Positions 47,426 through 61,089 are shown, counted from the stretch's first letter. The stretch is 64,000 nt of DNA from Brachyhypopomus gauderio (GCF_052324685.1 NC_135211.1:156501-220500); one strand, 5' to 3'. Notes: generated from the sequence alone by a model not told the origin. Numbers and translations: made by a program.

Positions 47426-48579
47426 CAGATGCTGCTGTGCTTACATAGTTCTTCCTCAAAAGAAAAACCCAACAAGCACATTCCTCCTGTTTGCTGGCTT
47501 TTGATGAAATGAGCCAATGCATAAAGGATGCAACATCAATGTCACTCACACTTTTCTGCTAGCTTGTCTAAAATTCGCCCTTCCTTCAATTTCTCACTTG
47601 TCAAGACCTCCAGGTCTACAAACAAAAGGTCAGTTTGTAGACCCTTTTCCTGTCAAAGTTTTGATCCTTTTGTCCACCAGTCATCGGAATGTGTATGATT
47701 TTCACCAGTTTACACAGTGTAGCTCCCTTGCCTTCAGTTGCAGGGTTATGTCCTCTTAGATAAGACGCTTTTGAAATTATTTATGAAAATGCACCCAAAA
47801 CCTATTCAAAACAGATTTGATGGAAGCACTGCAGGAGCTGCTCCAAGACGCATTTTGTCCAGGAAATGTGCTATCATGAATGCATCCATATCACCAACAC
47901 ACATTTACAAACCAAACCATAGGCAATAAAATACATGAGTAAACTGATTTGTGGACCTTTGTGGCACTTGGTACTGCTGAGATCAGGATCATTACAGAGT
48001 TCAGCAATTATTTTCCCAACTAGGTCATTGATACATTGGAATCCCCAATGTTTTCTGGAACAGAATAGGCTATGCCTTTCGGATGAGAATAAAAAAAGAC
48101 TTCAAGAACCAAAAAAGAAGTTAAGCTGCCTTCAGCTGATGTACTCAGACTAAAGGGAAACACTTTAAATCCCAAGGTGAAATGCACATGCTCAAAATTT
48201 TATCAGGACAGAGTACATGTTTTACTTTGATATTAAGAGCGATCACTGGATTGTCTTCCAGTAAATTAATGTTTTCTTCCGCTACAAAACGTTTTTTCAA
48301 CAACTATAAAGAGGCTATGCAACGAAACTGAGCTGGGATGTCAAGTGCCTTTAATGGTACCTTTTTGACCCCACTTCAAATGCTGCTGTTACCTGACCAG
48401 TTCGATTGTTAGTTTGCCAGATTCTCAATCTCTGGGATGTGAGATCATGCACCAGGTTTAGTGAATGTTTAAGGGTGAAGGTCTTTAATTTCTGCACAAA
48501 TTCCACAAACATAGCTCAGGTCCTGCTCAACATGTCAACATGTGGCGACAGCAAGTGCCTTTGGGGTCCTACAAAAATC

Positions 48580-48652
48580 GCCCGGCTAGCTCAGTCAGTA
48601 GAGCATGAGACTCTTAATCTCAGGGTCGTGGGTTCGAGCCCCATGTTGGGCG
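48580..48652 (+). tRNA. tRNA-Lys(CTT), unit 35, G18A variant
   Basis: G18A (48597) and C65T (48644). G18 is near-universal: it stacks on and pairs with base 55 of the T loop and lies in the A box. Likely impaired. This is the only copy with C65T but not G52A. Confidence 0.82.
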
Positions 48653-48741
48653 AGAGGCTGATTTGTTTGAGTGAAATGTTGAAATTTAGTTAATCTGTTT
48701 GCACAAAATACGTCTAAAAAAGAAGAGAAAGGAACATACAT

Positions 48742-48768
48742 CGTCCCTGGGTGGGCTCGAACCACCAT

Positions 48769-48809
<41 letters not shown>

Positions 48810-48815
48810 AGAGAC
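48742..48815 (-). tRNA. tRNA-Asn(GTT), unit 36
   Basis: Reference sequence. Confidence 0.95.
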
Positions 48816-49969
48816 CAGATGCTGCTGTGCTTACATAGTTCTTCCTCAAAAGAAAAACCCAACAAGCACATTCCTCCTGTTTGCTGGCTTTTGATGAAAT
48901 GAGCCAATGCATAAAGGATGCAACATCAATGTCACTCACACTTTTCTGCTAGCTTGTCTAAAATTCGCCCTTCCTTCAATTTCTCACTTGTCAAGACCTG
49001 CAGGTCTTCAAACAAAAGGTCAGTTTGTAGACCCTTTTCCTGTCAAAGTTTTGATCCTTTTGTCCACCAGTCATCGGAATGTGTATGATTTTCACCAGTT
49101 TACACAGTGTAGCTCCCTTGCCTTCAGTTGCAGGGTTATGTCCTCTTAGATAAGACGCTTTTGAAATTATTTGTGAAAATGCACCCAAAACCTATTCAAA
49201 ACAGATTTGATGGAAGCACTGCAGGAGCTGCTCCAAGACGCATTTTGTCCAGAAAATGTGCTATCATGAATGCATCCATATCACCAACACACATTTACAA
49301 ACCAAACCATAGGCAATAAAATACATGAGTAAACTGATTTGTGGACCTTTGTGGCACTTGGTACTGCTGAGATCAGGATCATTACAGAGTTCAGCATTTA
49401 TTTTCCCAACTAGGTCATTGATACATTGGAATCCCCAATGTTTTCTGGAACAGAATAGGCTATGCCTTTCGGATGAGAATAAAAAAAGACTTCAAGAACC
49501 AAAAAAGAAGTTAAGCTGCCTTCAGCTGATGTACTCAGACTAAAGGGAAACACTTTAAATCCCAAGGTGAAATGCACATGCTCAAAATTTTATCAGGACA
49601 GAGTACATGTTTTACTTTGATATTAAGAGCGATCACTAGATTGTCTTCCAGTAAATTAATGTTTTCTTCCGCTACAAAACGTTTTTTCAACAACTATAAA
49701 GAGGCTATGCAACGAAACTGAGCTGAGATGTCAAGTGCCTTTAATGGTACATTTTTGACCCCACTTCAAATGCTGCTGTTACCTGACCAGTTCGATTGTT
49801 AGTTTGCCAGATTCTCAATCTCTGGGATGTGAGATCATGCACCAGGTTTAGTGAATGTTTAAGGGTGAAGGTCTTTAGTTTCTGCACAAATTCCACAAAC
49901 ATAGCTCAGGTCCTGCTCAACATGTCAACATGTGGCGACAGCAAGTGCCTTTGGGGTCCTACAAAAATC

Positions 49970-50042
49970 GCCCGGCTAGCTCAGTCGGTAGAGCATGAGA
50001 CTCTTAATCTCAGGGTCGTGGGTTCGAGCCCCACGTTGGGCG
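49970..50042 (+). tRNA. tRNA-Lys(CTT), unit 36
   Basis: Reference sequence. Confidence 0.95.
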
Positions 50043-50131
50043 AGAGGCTGATTTGTTTGAGTGAAATGTTGAAATTTAGTTAATCTGTTTGCACAAAATA
50101 CGTCTAAAAAAGAAGAGAAAGGAACATACTT

Positions 50132-50158
50132 CGTCCCTGAGTGGGCTCGAACCACCAT

Positions 50159-50199
<41 letters not shown>

Positions 50200-50205
50200 A
50201 GAGAC
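50132..50205 (-). tRNA. tRNA-Asn(GTT), unit 37, T-stem wobble variant
   Basis: C66T (50140): G50-U66 wobble, probably tolerated. The base 2 nt past the 3' end (50130) is also changed. Confidence 0.92.
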
Positions 50206-51359
50206 CAGATGCTGCTGTGCTTACATAGTTCTTCCTCAAAAGAAAAACCCAACAAGCACATTCCTCCTGTTTGCTGGCTTTTGATGAAATGAGCCAATGC
50301 ATAAAGGATGCAACATCAATGTCACTCACACTTTTCTGCTAGCTTGTCTAAAATTCGCCCTTCCTTCAATTTCTCACTTGTCAAGACCTGCAGGTCTTCA
50401 AACAAAAGGTCAGTTTGTAGACCCTTTTCCTGTCAAAGTTTTGATCCTTTTGTCCACCAGTCATCGGAATGTGTATGATTTTCACCAGTTTACACAGTGT
50501 AGCTCCCTTGCCTTCAGTTGCAGGGTTATGTCCTCTTAGATAAGACGCTTTTGAAATTATTTGTGAAAATGCACCCAAAACCTATTCAAAACAGATTTGA
50601 TGGAAGCACTGCAGGAGCTGCTCCAAGACGCATTTTGTCCAGAAAATGTGCTATCATGAATGCATCCATATCACCAACACACATTTACAAACCAAACCAT
50701 AGGCAATAAAATACATGAGTAAACTGATTTGTGGACCTTTGTGGCACTTGGTACTGCTGAGATCAGGATCATTACAGAGTTCAGCATTTATTTTCCCAAC
50801 TAGGTCATTGATACATTGGAATCCCCAATGTTTTCTGGAACAGAATAGGCTATGCCTTTCGGATGAGAATAAAAAAAGACTTCAAGAACCAAAAAAGAAG
50901 TTAAGCTGCCTTCAGCTGATGTACTCAGACTAAAGGGAAACACTTTAAATCCCAAGGTGAAATGCACATGCTCAAAATTTTATCAGGACAGAGTACATGT
51001 TTTACTTTGATATTAAGAGCGATCACTAGATTGTCTTCCAGTAAATTAATGTTTTCTTCCGCTACAAAACGTTTTTTCAACAACTATAAAGAGGCTATGC
51101 AACGAAACTGAGCTGAGATGTCAAGTGCCTTTAATGGTACATTTTTGACCCCACTTCAAATGCTGCTGTTACCTGACCAGTTCGATTGTTAGTTTGCCAG
51201 ATTCTCAATCTCTGGGATGTGAGATCATGCACCAGGTTTAGTGAATGTTTAAGGGTGAAGGTCTTTAGTTTCTGCACAAATTCCACAAACATAGCTCAGG
51301 TCCTGCTCAACATGTCAACATGTGGCGACAGCAAGTGCCTTTGGGGTCCTACAAAAATC

Positions 51360-51432
51360 GCCCGGCTAGCTCAGTCGGTAGAGCATGAGACTCTTAATCT
51401 CAGGGTCGTGGGTTCGAGCCCCACGTTGGGCG
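51360..51432 (+). tRNA. tRNA-Lys(CTT), unit 37
   Basis: Reference sequence. Confidence 0.95.
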
Positions 51433-51521
51433 AGAGGCTGATTTGTTTGAGTGAAATGTTGAAATTTAGTTAATCTGTTTGCACAAAATACGTCTAAAAA
51501 AGAAGAGAAAGGAACATACTT

Positions 51522-51548
51522 CGTCCCTGAGTGGGCTCGAACCACCAT

Positions 51549-51589
<41 letters not shown>

Positions 51590-51595
51590 AGAGAC
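51522..51595 (-). tRNA. tRNA-Asn(GTT), unit 38, T-stem wobble variant
   Basis: C66T (51530) and the 3' flank change at 51520; unit 38 looks identical to unit 37. Confidence 0.92.
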
Positions 51596-52749
51596 CAGAT
51601 GCTGCTGTGCTTACATAGTTCTTCCTCAAAAGAAAAACCCAACAAGCACATTCCTCCTGTTTGCTGGCTTTTGATGAAATGAGCCAATGCATAAAGGATG
51701 CAACATCAATGTCACTCACACTTTTCTGCTAGCTTGTCTAAAATTCGCCCTTCCTTCAATTTCTCACTTGTCAAGACCTGCAGGTCTTCAAACAAAAGGT
51801 CAGTTTGTAGACCCTTTTCCTGTCAAAGTTTTGATCCTTTTGTCCACCAGTCATCGGAATGTGTATGATTTTCACCAGTTTACACAGTGTAGCTCCCTTG
51901 CCTTCAGTTGCAGGGTTATGTCCTCTTAGATAAGACGCTTTTGAAATTATTTGTGAAAATGCACCCAAAACCTATTCAAAACAGATTTGATGGAAGCACT
52001 GCAGGAGCTGCTCCAAGACGCATTTTGTCCAGAAAATGTGCTATCATGAATGCATCCATATCACCAACACACATTTACAAACCAAACCATAGGCAATAAA
52101 ATACATGAGTAAACTGATTTGTGGACCTTTGTGGCACTTGGTACTGCTGAGATCAGGATCATTACAGAGTTCAGCATTTATTTTCCCAACTAGGTCATTG
52201 ATACATTGGAATCCCCAATGTTTTCTGGAACAGAATAGGCTATGCCTTTCGGATGAGAATAAAAAAAGACTTCAAGAACCAAAAAAGAAGTTAAGCTGCC
52301 TTCAGCTGATGTACTCAGACTAAAGGGAAACACTTTAAATCCCAAGGTGAAATGCACATGCTCAAAATTTTATCAGGACAGAGTACATGTTTTACTTTGA
52401 TATTAAGAGCGATCACTAGATTGTCTTCCAGTAAATTAATGTTTTCTTCCGCTACAAAACGTTTTTTCAACAACTATAAAGAGGCTATGCAACGAAACTG
52501 AGCTGAGATGTCAAGTGCCTTTAATGGTACATTTTTGACCCCACTTCAAATGCTGCTGTTACCTGACCAGTTCGATTGTTAGTTTGCCAGATTCTCAATC
52601 TCTGGGATGTGAGATCATGCACCAGGTTTAGTGAATGTTTAAGGGTGAAGGTCTTTAGTTTCTGCACAAATTCCACAAACATAGCTCAGGTCCTGCTCAA
52701 CATGTCAACATGTGGCGACAGCAAGTGCCTTTGGGGTCCTACAAAAATC

Positions 52750-52822
52750 GCCCGGCTAGCTCAGTCGGTAGAGCATGAGACTCTTAATCTCAGGGTCGTG
52801 GGTTCGAGCCCCACGTTGGGCG
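52750..52822 (+). tRNA. tRNA-Lys(CTT), unit 38
   Basis: Reference sequence. Confidence 0.95.
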
Positions 52823-52911
52823 AGAGGCTGATTTGTTTGAGTGAAATGTTGAAATTTAGTTAATCTGTTTGCACAAAATACGTCTAAAAAAGAAGAGAAA
52901 GGAACATACAT

Positions 52912-52938
52912 CGTCCCTGGGTGGGCTCGAACCACCAT

Positions 52939-52979
<41 letters not shown>

Positions 52980-52985
52980 AGAGAC
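52912..52985 (-). tRNA. tRNA-Asn(GTT), unit 39
   Basis: Reference sequence; unit 39 looks identical to unit 36. Confidence 0.95.
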
Positions 52986-54139
52986 CAGATGCTGCTGTGC
53001 TTACATAGTTCTTCCTCAAAAGAAAAACCCAACAAGCACATTCCTCCTGTTTGCTGGCTTTTGATGAAATGAGCCAATGCATAAAGGATGCAACATCAAT
53101 GTCACTCACACTTTTCTGCTAGCTTGTCTAAAATTCGCCCTTCCTTCAATTTCTCACTTGTCAAGACCTGCAGGTCTTCAAACAAAAGGTCAGTTTGTAG
53201 ACCCTTTTCCTGTCAAAGTTTTGATCCTTTTGTCCACCAGTCATCGGAATGTGTATGATTTTCACCAGTTTACACAGTGTAGCTCCCTTGCCTTCAGTTG
53301 CAGGGTTATGTCCTCTTAGATAAGACGCTTTTGAAATTATTTGTGAAAATGCACCCAAAACCTATTCAAAACAGATTTGATGGAAGCACTGCAGGAGCTG
53401 CTCCAAGACGCATTTTGTCCAGAAAATGTGCTATCATGAATGCATCCATATCACCAACACACATTTACAAACCAAACCATAGGCAATAAAATACATGAGT
53501 AAACTGATTTGTGGACCTTTGTGGCACTTGGTACTGCTGAGATCAGGATCATTACAGAGTTCAGCATTTATTTTCCCAACTAGGTCATTGATACATTGGA
53601 ATCCCCAATGTTTTCTGGAACAGAATAGGCTATGCCTTTCGGATGAGAATAAAAAAAGACTTCAAGAACCAAAAAAGAAGTTAAGCTGCCTTCAGCTGAT
53701 GTACTCAGACTAAAGGGAAACACTTTAAATCCCAAGGTGAAATGCACATGCTCAAAATTTTATCAGGACAGAGTACATGTTTTACTTTGATATTAAGAGC
53801 GATCACTAGATTGTCTTCCAGTAAATTAATGTTTTCTTCCGCTACAAAACGTTTTTTCAACAACTATAAAGAGGCTATGCAACGAAACTGAGCTGAGATG
53901 TCAAGTGCCTTTAATGGTACATTTTTGACCCCACTTCAAATGCTGCTGTTACCTGACCAGTTCGATTGTTAGTTTGCCAGATTCTCAATCTCTGGGATGT
54001 GAGATCATGCACCAGGTTTAGTGAATGTTTAAGGGTGAAGGTCTTTAGTTTCTGCACAAATTCCACAAACATAGCTCAGGTCCTGCTCAACATGTCAACA
54101 TGTGGCGACAGCAAGTGCCTTTGGGGTCCTACAAAAATC

Positions 54140-54212
54140 GCCCGGCTAGCTCAGTCGGTAGAGCATGAGACTCTTAATCTCAGGGTCGTGGGTTCGAGCC
54201 CCACGTTGGGCG
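54140..54212 (+). tRNA. tRNA-Lys(CTT), unit 39
   Basis: Reference sequence. Confidence 0.95.
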
Positions 54213-54301
54213 AGAGGCTGATTTGTTTGAGTGAAATGTTGAAATTTAGTTAATCTGTTTGCACAAAATACGTCTAAAAAAGAAGAGAAAGGAACATACT
54301 T

Positions 54302-54328
54302 CGTCCCTGAGTGGGCTCGAACCACCAT

Positions 54329-54369
<41 letters not shown>

Positions 54370-54375
54370 AGAGAC
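54302..54375 (-). tRNA. tRNA-Asn(GTT), unit 40, T-stem wobble variant
   Basis: C66T (54310) and the 3' flank change at 54300. Confidence 0.92.
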
Positions 54376-55529
54376 CAGATGCTGCTGTGCTTACATAGTT
54401 CTTCCTCAAAAGAAAAACCCAACAAGCACATTCCTCCTGTTTGCTGGCTTTTGATGAAATGAGCCAATGCATAAAGGATGCAACATCAATGTCACTCACA
54501 CTTTTCTGCTAGCTTGTCTAAAATTCGCCCTTCCTTCAATTTCTCACTTGTCAAGACCTGCAGGTCTTCAAACAAAAGGTCAGTTTGTAGACCCTTTTCC
54601 TGTCAAAGTTTTGATCCTTTTGTCCACCAGTCATCGGAATGTGTATGATTTTCACCAGTTTACACAGTGTAGCTCCCTTGCCTTCAGTTGCAGGGTTATG
54701 TCCTCTTAGATAAGACGCTTTTGAAATTATTTGTGAAAATGCACCCAAAACCTATTCAAAACAGATTTGATGGAAGCACTGCAGGAGCTGCTCCAAGACG
54801 CATTTTGTCCAGAAAATGTGCTATCATGAATGCATCCATATCACCAACACACATTTACAAACCAAACCATAGGCAATAAAATACATGAGTAAACTGATTT
54901 GTGGACCTTTGTGGCACTTGGTACTGCTGTGATCAGGATCATTACAGAGTTCAGCAATTATTTTCCCAACTAGGTCATTGATACATTGGAATCCCCAATG
55001 TTTTCTGGAACAGAATAGGCTATGCCTTTCGGATGAGAATAAAAAAAGACTTCAAGAACCAAAAAAGAAGTTAAGCTGCCTTCAGCTGATGTACTCAGAC
55101 TAAAGGGAAACACTTTAAATCCCAAGGTGAAATGCACATGCTCAAAATTTTATCAGGACAGAGTACATGTTTTACTTTGATATTAAGAGCGATCACTAGA
55201 TTGTCTTCCAGTAAATTAATGTTTTCTTCCGCTACAAAACGTTTTTTCAACAACTATAAAGAGGCTATGCAACGAAACTGAGCTGAGATGTCAAGTGCCT
55301 TTAATGGTACATTTTTGACCCCACTTCAAATGCTGCTGTTACCTGACCAGTTCGATTGTTAGTTTGCCAGATTCTCAATCTCTGGGATGTGAGATCATGC
55401 ACCAGGTTTAGTGAATGTTTAAGGGTGAAGGTCTTTAGTTTCTGCACAAATTCCACAAACATAGCTCAGGTCCTGCTCAACATGTCAACATGTGGCGACA
55501 GCAAGTGCCTTTGGGGTCCTACAAAAATC

Positions 55530-55602
55530 GCCCGGCTAGCTCAGTCGGTAGAGCATGAGACTCTTAATCTCAGGGTCGTGGGTTCGAGCCCCACGTTGGG
55601 CG
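55530..55602 (+). tRNA. tRNA-Lys(CTT), unit 40
   Basis: Reference body. The downstream ATTTGTTTG element is changed to ATATGTTTG (55611-55619), the only such change seen. Confidence 0.95.
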
Positions 55603-55691
55603 AGAGGCTGATATGTTTGAGTGAAATGTTGAAATTTAGTTAATCTGTTTGCACAAAATACGTCTAAAAAAGAAGAGAAAGGAACATACAT

Positions 55692-55765
55692 TGTCCCTGG
55701 GTGGGCTCGAACCACCATCCTTTCGGTTAACAGCCGAACGCGCTAACCAATTGCGCCACAGAGAC
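55692..55765 (-). tRNA. tRNA-Asn(GTT), unit 41, discriminator variant
   Basis: G74A (55692 reads T on +) changes the discriminator base, and C17T (55749) a variable D-loop base. The discriminator is part of AsnRS recognition, so charging may drop. Confidence 0.87.
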
Positions 55766-56919
55766 CAGATGCTGCTGTGCTTACATAGTTCTTCCTCAAA
55801 AGAAAAACCCAACAAGCACATTCCTCCTGTTTGCTGGCTTTTGATGAAATGAGCCAATGCATAAAGGATGCAACATCAATGTCACTCACACTTTTCTGCT
55901 AGCTTGTCTAAAATTCGCCCTTCCTTCAATTTCTCACTTGTCAAGACCTGCAGGTCTTCAAACAAAAGGTCAGTTTGTAGACCCTTTTCCTGTCAAAGTT
56001 TTGATCCTTTTGTCCACCAGTCATCGGAATGTGTATGATTTTCACCAGTTTACACAGTGTAGCTCCCTTGCCTTCAGTTGCAGGGTTATGTCCTCTTAGA
56101 TAAGACGCTTTTGAAATTATTTGTGAAAATGCACCCAAAACCTATTCAAAACAGATTTGATGGAAGCACTGCAGGAGCTGCTCCAAGACGCATTTTGTCC
56201 AGAAAATGTGCTATCATGAATGCATCCATATCACCAACACACATTTACAAACCAAACCATAGGCAATAAAATACATGAGTAAACTGATTTGTGGACCTTT
56301 GTGGCACTTGGTACTGCTGTGATCAGGATCATTACAGAGTTCAGCAATTATTTTCCCAACTAGGTCATTGATACATTGGAATCCCCAATGTTTTCTGGAA
56401 CAGAATAGGCTATGCCTTTCGGATGAGAATAAAAAAAGACTTCAAGAACCAAAAAAGAAGTTAAGCTGCCTTCAGCTGATGTACTCAGACTAAAGGGAAA
56501 CACTTTAAATCCCAAGGTGAAATGCACATGCTCAAAATTTTATCAGGACAGAGTACATGTTTTACTTTGATATTAAGAGCGATCACTAGATTGTCTTCCA
56601 GTAAATTAATGTTTTCTTCCGCTACAAAACGTTTTTTCAACAACTATAAAGAGGCTATGCAACGAAACTGAGCTGAGATGTCAAGTGCCTTTAATGGTAA
56701 ATTTTTGACCCCACTTCAAATGCTGCTGTTACCTGACCAGTTCGATTGTTAGTTTGCCAGATTCTCAATCTCTGGGATGTGAGATCATGCACCAGGTTTA
56801 GTGCATGTTTAAGGGTGAAGGTCTTTAGTTTCTGCACAAATTCCACAAACATAGCTCAGGTCCTGCTCAACATGTCAACATGTGGCGACAGCAAGTGCCT
56901 TTGGGGTCCTACAAAAATC

Positions 56920-56992
56920 GCCCGGCTAGCTCAGTCGGTAGAGCATGAGACTCTTAATCTCAGGGTCGTGGGTTCGAGCCCCACGTTGGGCG
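56920..56992 (+). tRNA. tRNA-Lys(CTT), unit 41
   Basis: Reference body. Confidence 0.95.
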
Positions 56993-57081
56993 AGAGGCTG
57001 ATTTGTTTGAGTGAAATGTTGAAATTTAGTTAATCTGTTTGCACAAAATACGTCTAAAAAAGAAGAGAAAGGAACATACAT

Positions 57082-57108
57082 CGTCCCTGAGTGGGCTCGA
57101 ACCACCAT

Positions 57109-57144
<36 letters not shown>

Positions 57145-57155
57145 ACCACAGAGAC
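57082..57155 (-). tRNA. tRNA-Asn(GTT), unit 42, D- and T-stem wobble variant
   Basis: C11T (57145) gives U11-G25 in the D stem and touches the A box; C66T (57090) gives G50-U66. Confidence 0.88.
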
Positions 57156-58309
57156 CAGATGCTGCTGTGCTTACATAGTTCTTCCTCAAAAGAAAAACCC
57201 AACAAGCACATTCCTCCTGTTTGCTGGCTTTTGATGAAATGAGCCAATGCATAAAGGATGCAACATCAATGTCACTCACACTTTTCTGCTAGCTTGTCTA
57301 AAATTCGCCCTTCCTTCAGTTTCTCACTTGTCAAGACCTGCAGGTCTTCAAACAAAAGGTCAGTTTGTAGACCCTTTTCCTGTCAAAGTTTTGATCCTTT
57401 TGTCCACCAGTCATCGGAATGTGTATGATTTTCACCAGTTTACACAGTGTAGCTCCCTTGCCTTCAGTTGCAGGGTTATGTCCTCTTAGATAAGACGCTT
57501 TTGAAATTATTTGTGAAAATACACCCAAAACCTATTCAAAACAGATTTGATGGAAGCACTGCAGGAGCTGCTCCAAGACGCATTTTGTCCAGAAAATGTG
57601 CTATCATGAATGCATCCATATCACCAACACACATTTACAAACCAAACCATAGGCAATAAAATACATGAGTAAACTGATTTGTGGACCTTTGTGGCACTTG
57701 GTACTGCTGAGATCAGGATCATTACAGAGTTCAGCAATTATTTTCCCAACTAGGTCATTGATACATTGGAATCCCCAATGTTTTCTGGAACAGAATAGGC
57801 TATGCCTTTCGGATGAGAATAAAAAAAGACTTCAAGAACCAAAAAAGAAGTTAAGCTGCCTTCAGCTGATGTACTCAGACTAAAGGGAAACACTTTAAAT
57901 CCCAAGGTGAAATGCACATGCTCAAAATTTTATCAGGACACAGTACATGTTTTACTTTGATATTAAGAGCGATCACTGGATTGTCTTCCAGTAAATTAAT
58001 GTTTTCTTCCGCTACAAAACGTTTTTTCAACAACTATAAAGAGGCTATGCAACGAAACTGAGCTGGGATGTCAAGTGCCTTTAATGGTACCTTTTTGACC
58101 CCACTTCAAATGCTGCTGTTACCTGACCAGTTCGATTGTTAGTTTGCCAGATTCTCAATCTCTGGGATGTGAGATCATGCACCAGGTTTAGTGAATGTTT
58201 AAGGGTGAAGGTCTTTAATTTCTGCACAAATTCCACAAACATAGCTCAGGTCCTGCTCAACATGTCAACATGTGGCGACAGCAAGTGCCTTTGGGGTCCT
58301 ACAAAAATC

Positions 58310-58382
58310 GCCCGGCTAGCTCAGTCGGTAGAGCATGAGACTCTTAATCTCAGGGTCGTGGGTTCGAGCCCCACGTTGGGTG
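58310..58382 (+). tRNA. tRNA-Lys(CTT), unit 42, acceptor variant
   Basis: C72T (58381) only: G1-U72 at the acceptor end. Here C72T occurs without G52A/C65T, unlike in units 16, 29 and 32. Confidence 0.9.
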
Positions 58383-58471
58383 AGAGGCTGATTTGTTTGA
58401 GTGAAATGTTGAAATTTAGTTAATCTGTTTGCACAAAATACGTCTAAAAAAGAAGAGAAAGGAACATACAT

Positions 58472-58498
58472 CGTCCCTGAGTGGGCTCGAACCACCAT

Positions 58499-58539
<41 letters not shown>

Positions 58540-58545
58540 AGAGAC
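58472..58545 (-). tRNA. tRNA-Asn(GTT), unit 43, T-stem wobble variant
   Basis: C66T (58480). Confidence 0.92.
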
Positions 58546-59699
58546 CAGATGCTGCTGTGCTTACATAGTTCTTCCTCAAAAGAAAAACCCAACAAGCACA
58601 TTCCTCCTGTTTGCTGGCTTTTGATGAAATGAGCCAATGCATAAAGGATGCAACATCAATGTCACTCACACTTTTCTGCTAGCTTGTCTAAAATTCGCCC
58701 TTCCTTCAATTTCTCACTTGTCAAGACCTGCAGGTCTTCAAACAAAAGGTCAGTTTGTAGACCCTTTTCCTGTCAAAGTTTTGATCCTTTTGTCCACCAG
58801 TCATCGGAATGTGTATGATTTTCACCAGTTTACACAGTGTAGCTCCCTTGCTTTCAGTTGCAGGGTTATGTCCTCTTAGATAAGACGCTTTTGAAATTAT
58901 TTGTGAAAATGCACCCAAAACCTATTCAAAACAGATTTGATGGAAGCACTGCAGGAGCTGCTCCAAGACGCATTTTGTCCAGAAAATGTGCTATCATGAA
59001 TGCATCCATATCACCAACACACATTTACAAACCAAACCATAGGCAATAAAATACATGAGTAAACTGATTTGTGGACCTTTGTGGCACTTGGTACTGCTGA
59101 GATCAGGATCATTACAGAGTTCAGCAATTATTTTCCCAACTAGGTCATTGATACATTGGAATCCCCAATGTTTTCTGGAACAGAATAGGCTATGCCTTTC
59201 GGATGAGAATAAAAAAAGACTTCAAGAACCAAAAAAGAAGTTAAGCTGCCTTCAGCTGATGTACTCAGACTAAAGGGAAACACTTTAAATCCCAAGGTGA
59301 AATGCACATGCTCAAAATTTTATCAGGACAGAGTACATGTTTTACTTTGATATTAAGAGCGATCACTAGATTGTCTTCCAGTAAATTAATGTTTTCTTCC
59401 GCTACAAAACGTTTTTTCAACAACTATAAAGAGGCTATGCAACGAAACTGAGCTGAGATGTCAAGTGCCTTTAATGGTACATTTTTGACCCCACTTCAAA
59501 TGCTGCTGTTACCTGACCAGTTCGATTGTTAGTTTGCCAGATTCTCAATCTCTGGGATGTGAGATCATGCACCAGGTTTAGTGAATGTTTAAGGGTGAAG
59601 GTCTTTAGTTTCTGCACAAATTCCACAAACATAGCTCAGGTCCTGCTCAACATGTCAACATGTGGCGACAGCAAGTGCCTTTGGGGTTCTACAAAAATC

Positions 59700-59772
59700 G
59701 CCCAGCTAGCTCAGTCGGTAGAGCATGAGACTCTTAATCTCAGGGTCGTGGGTTCGAGCCCCACGTTGGGCG
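59700..59772 (+). tRNA. tRNA-Lys(CTT), unit 43, acceptor variant
   Basis: G5A (59704) replaces the G5-U68 wobble by A5-U68, so the acceptor stem is if anything more regular. The base 6 nt into the leader block also changes (GGGGTTCT). Expected functional. Confidence 0.94.
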
Positions 59773-59861
59773 AGAGGCTGATTTGTTTGAGTGAAATGTT
59801 GAAATTTAGTTAATCTGTTTGCACAAAATACGTCTAAAAAAGAAGAGAAAGGAACGTACAT

Positions 59862-59888
59862 CGTCCCCGGGTGGGCTCGAACCACCAT

Positions 59889-59929
<41 letters not shown>

Positions 59930-59935
59930 AGAGAC
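59862..59935 (-). tRNA. tRNA-Asn(GTT), unit 44, acceptor variant
   Basis: A68G (59868) turns the T6-A68 pair into U-G. Expected mild. Confidence 0.92.
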
Positions 59936-61089
59936 CAGATGCTGCTGTGCTTACATAGTTCTTCCTCAAAAGAAAAACCCAACAAGCACATTCCTCCTGT
60001 TTGCTGGCTTTTGATGAAATGAGCCAATGCATAAAGGATGCAACATCAATGTCACTCACACTTTTCTGCTAGCTTGTCTAAAATTCGCCCTTCCTTCAGT
60101 TTCTCACTTGTCAAGACCTGCAGGTCTTCAAACAAAAGGTCAGTTTGTAGACCCTTTTCCTGTCAAAGCTTTGATCCTTTTGTCCACCAGTCATCGGAAT
60201 GTGTATGATTTTCACCAGTTTACACAGTGTAGCTCCCTTGCCTTCAGTTGCAGGGTTATGTCCTCTTAGATAAGACGCTTTTGAAATTATTTGTGAAAAT
60301 GCACCCAAAACCTATTCAAAACAGATTTGATGGAAGCACTGCAGGAGCTGCTCCAAGACGCATTTTGTCCAGAAAATGTGCTATCATGAATGCATCCATA
60401 TCACCAACACACATTTACAAACCAAACCATAGGCAATAAAATACATGAGTAAACTGATTTGTGGACCTTTGTGGCACTTGGTACTGCTGAGATCAGGATC
60501 ATAACAGAGTTCAGCAATTATTTTCCCAACTAGGTCATTGATACATTGGAATCCCCAATGTTTTCTGGAACAGAATAGGCTATGCCTTTCGGATGAGAAT
60601 AAAAAAAGACTTCAAGAACCAAAAAAGAAGTTAAGCTGCCTTCAGCTGATGTACTCAGACTAAAGGGAAACACTTTAAATCCCAAGGTGAAATGCACATG
60701 CTCAAAATTTTATCAGGACAGAGTACATGTTTTACTTTGATATTAAGAGCGATCACTAGATTGTCTTCCAGTAAATTAATGTTTTCTTCCGCTACAAAAC
60801 GTTTTTTCAACAACTATAAAGAGGCTATGCAACGAAACTGAGCTGAGATGTCAAGTGCCTTTAATGGTACATTTTTGACCCCACTTCAAATGCTGCTGTT
60901 ACCTGACCAGTTCGATTGTTAGTTTGCCAGATTCTCAATCTCTGGGATGTGAGATCATGCACCAGGTTTAGTGAATGTTTAAGGGTGAAGGTCTTTAGTT
61001 TCTGCACAAATTCCACAAACATAGCTCAGGTCCTGCTCAACATGTCAACATGTGGCGACAGCAAGTGCCTTTGGGGTTCTACAAAAATC

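Larger units (their letters stand above)
43824..47609. repeat. Array block gamma, second copy (units 32 end to 35)
   Basis: Partner of 39654-43439. It lacks the unit 30 changes (Asn C40A and the TATAAAG flank), so either those sites were replaced by conversion or the copy was made from a different template. Confidence 0.75.
48651..54210. repeat. Run of near-identical monomers, units 36-39
   Basis: Units 36 and 39 look identical to each other, as do units 37 and 38. The two pairs differ at the base 2 nt past tRNA-Asn (offset 90) and at Asn position 66. All four share GCATTTATT at offset about 745, found nowhere else in the window. This suggests very recent single-unit or two-unit expansion. 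Confidence 0.75.
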
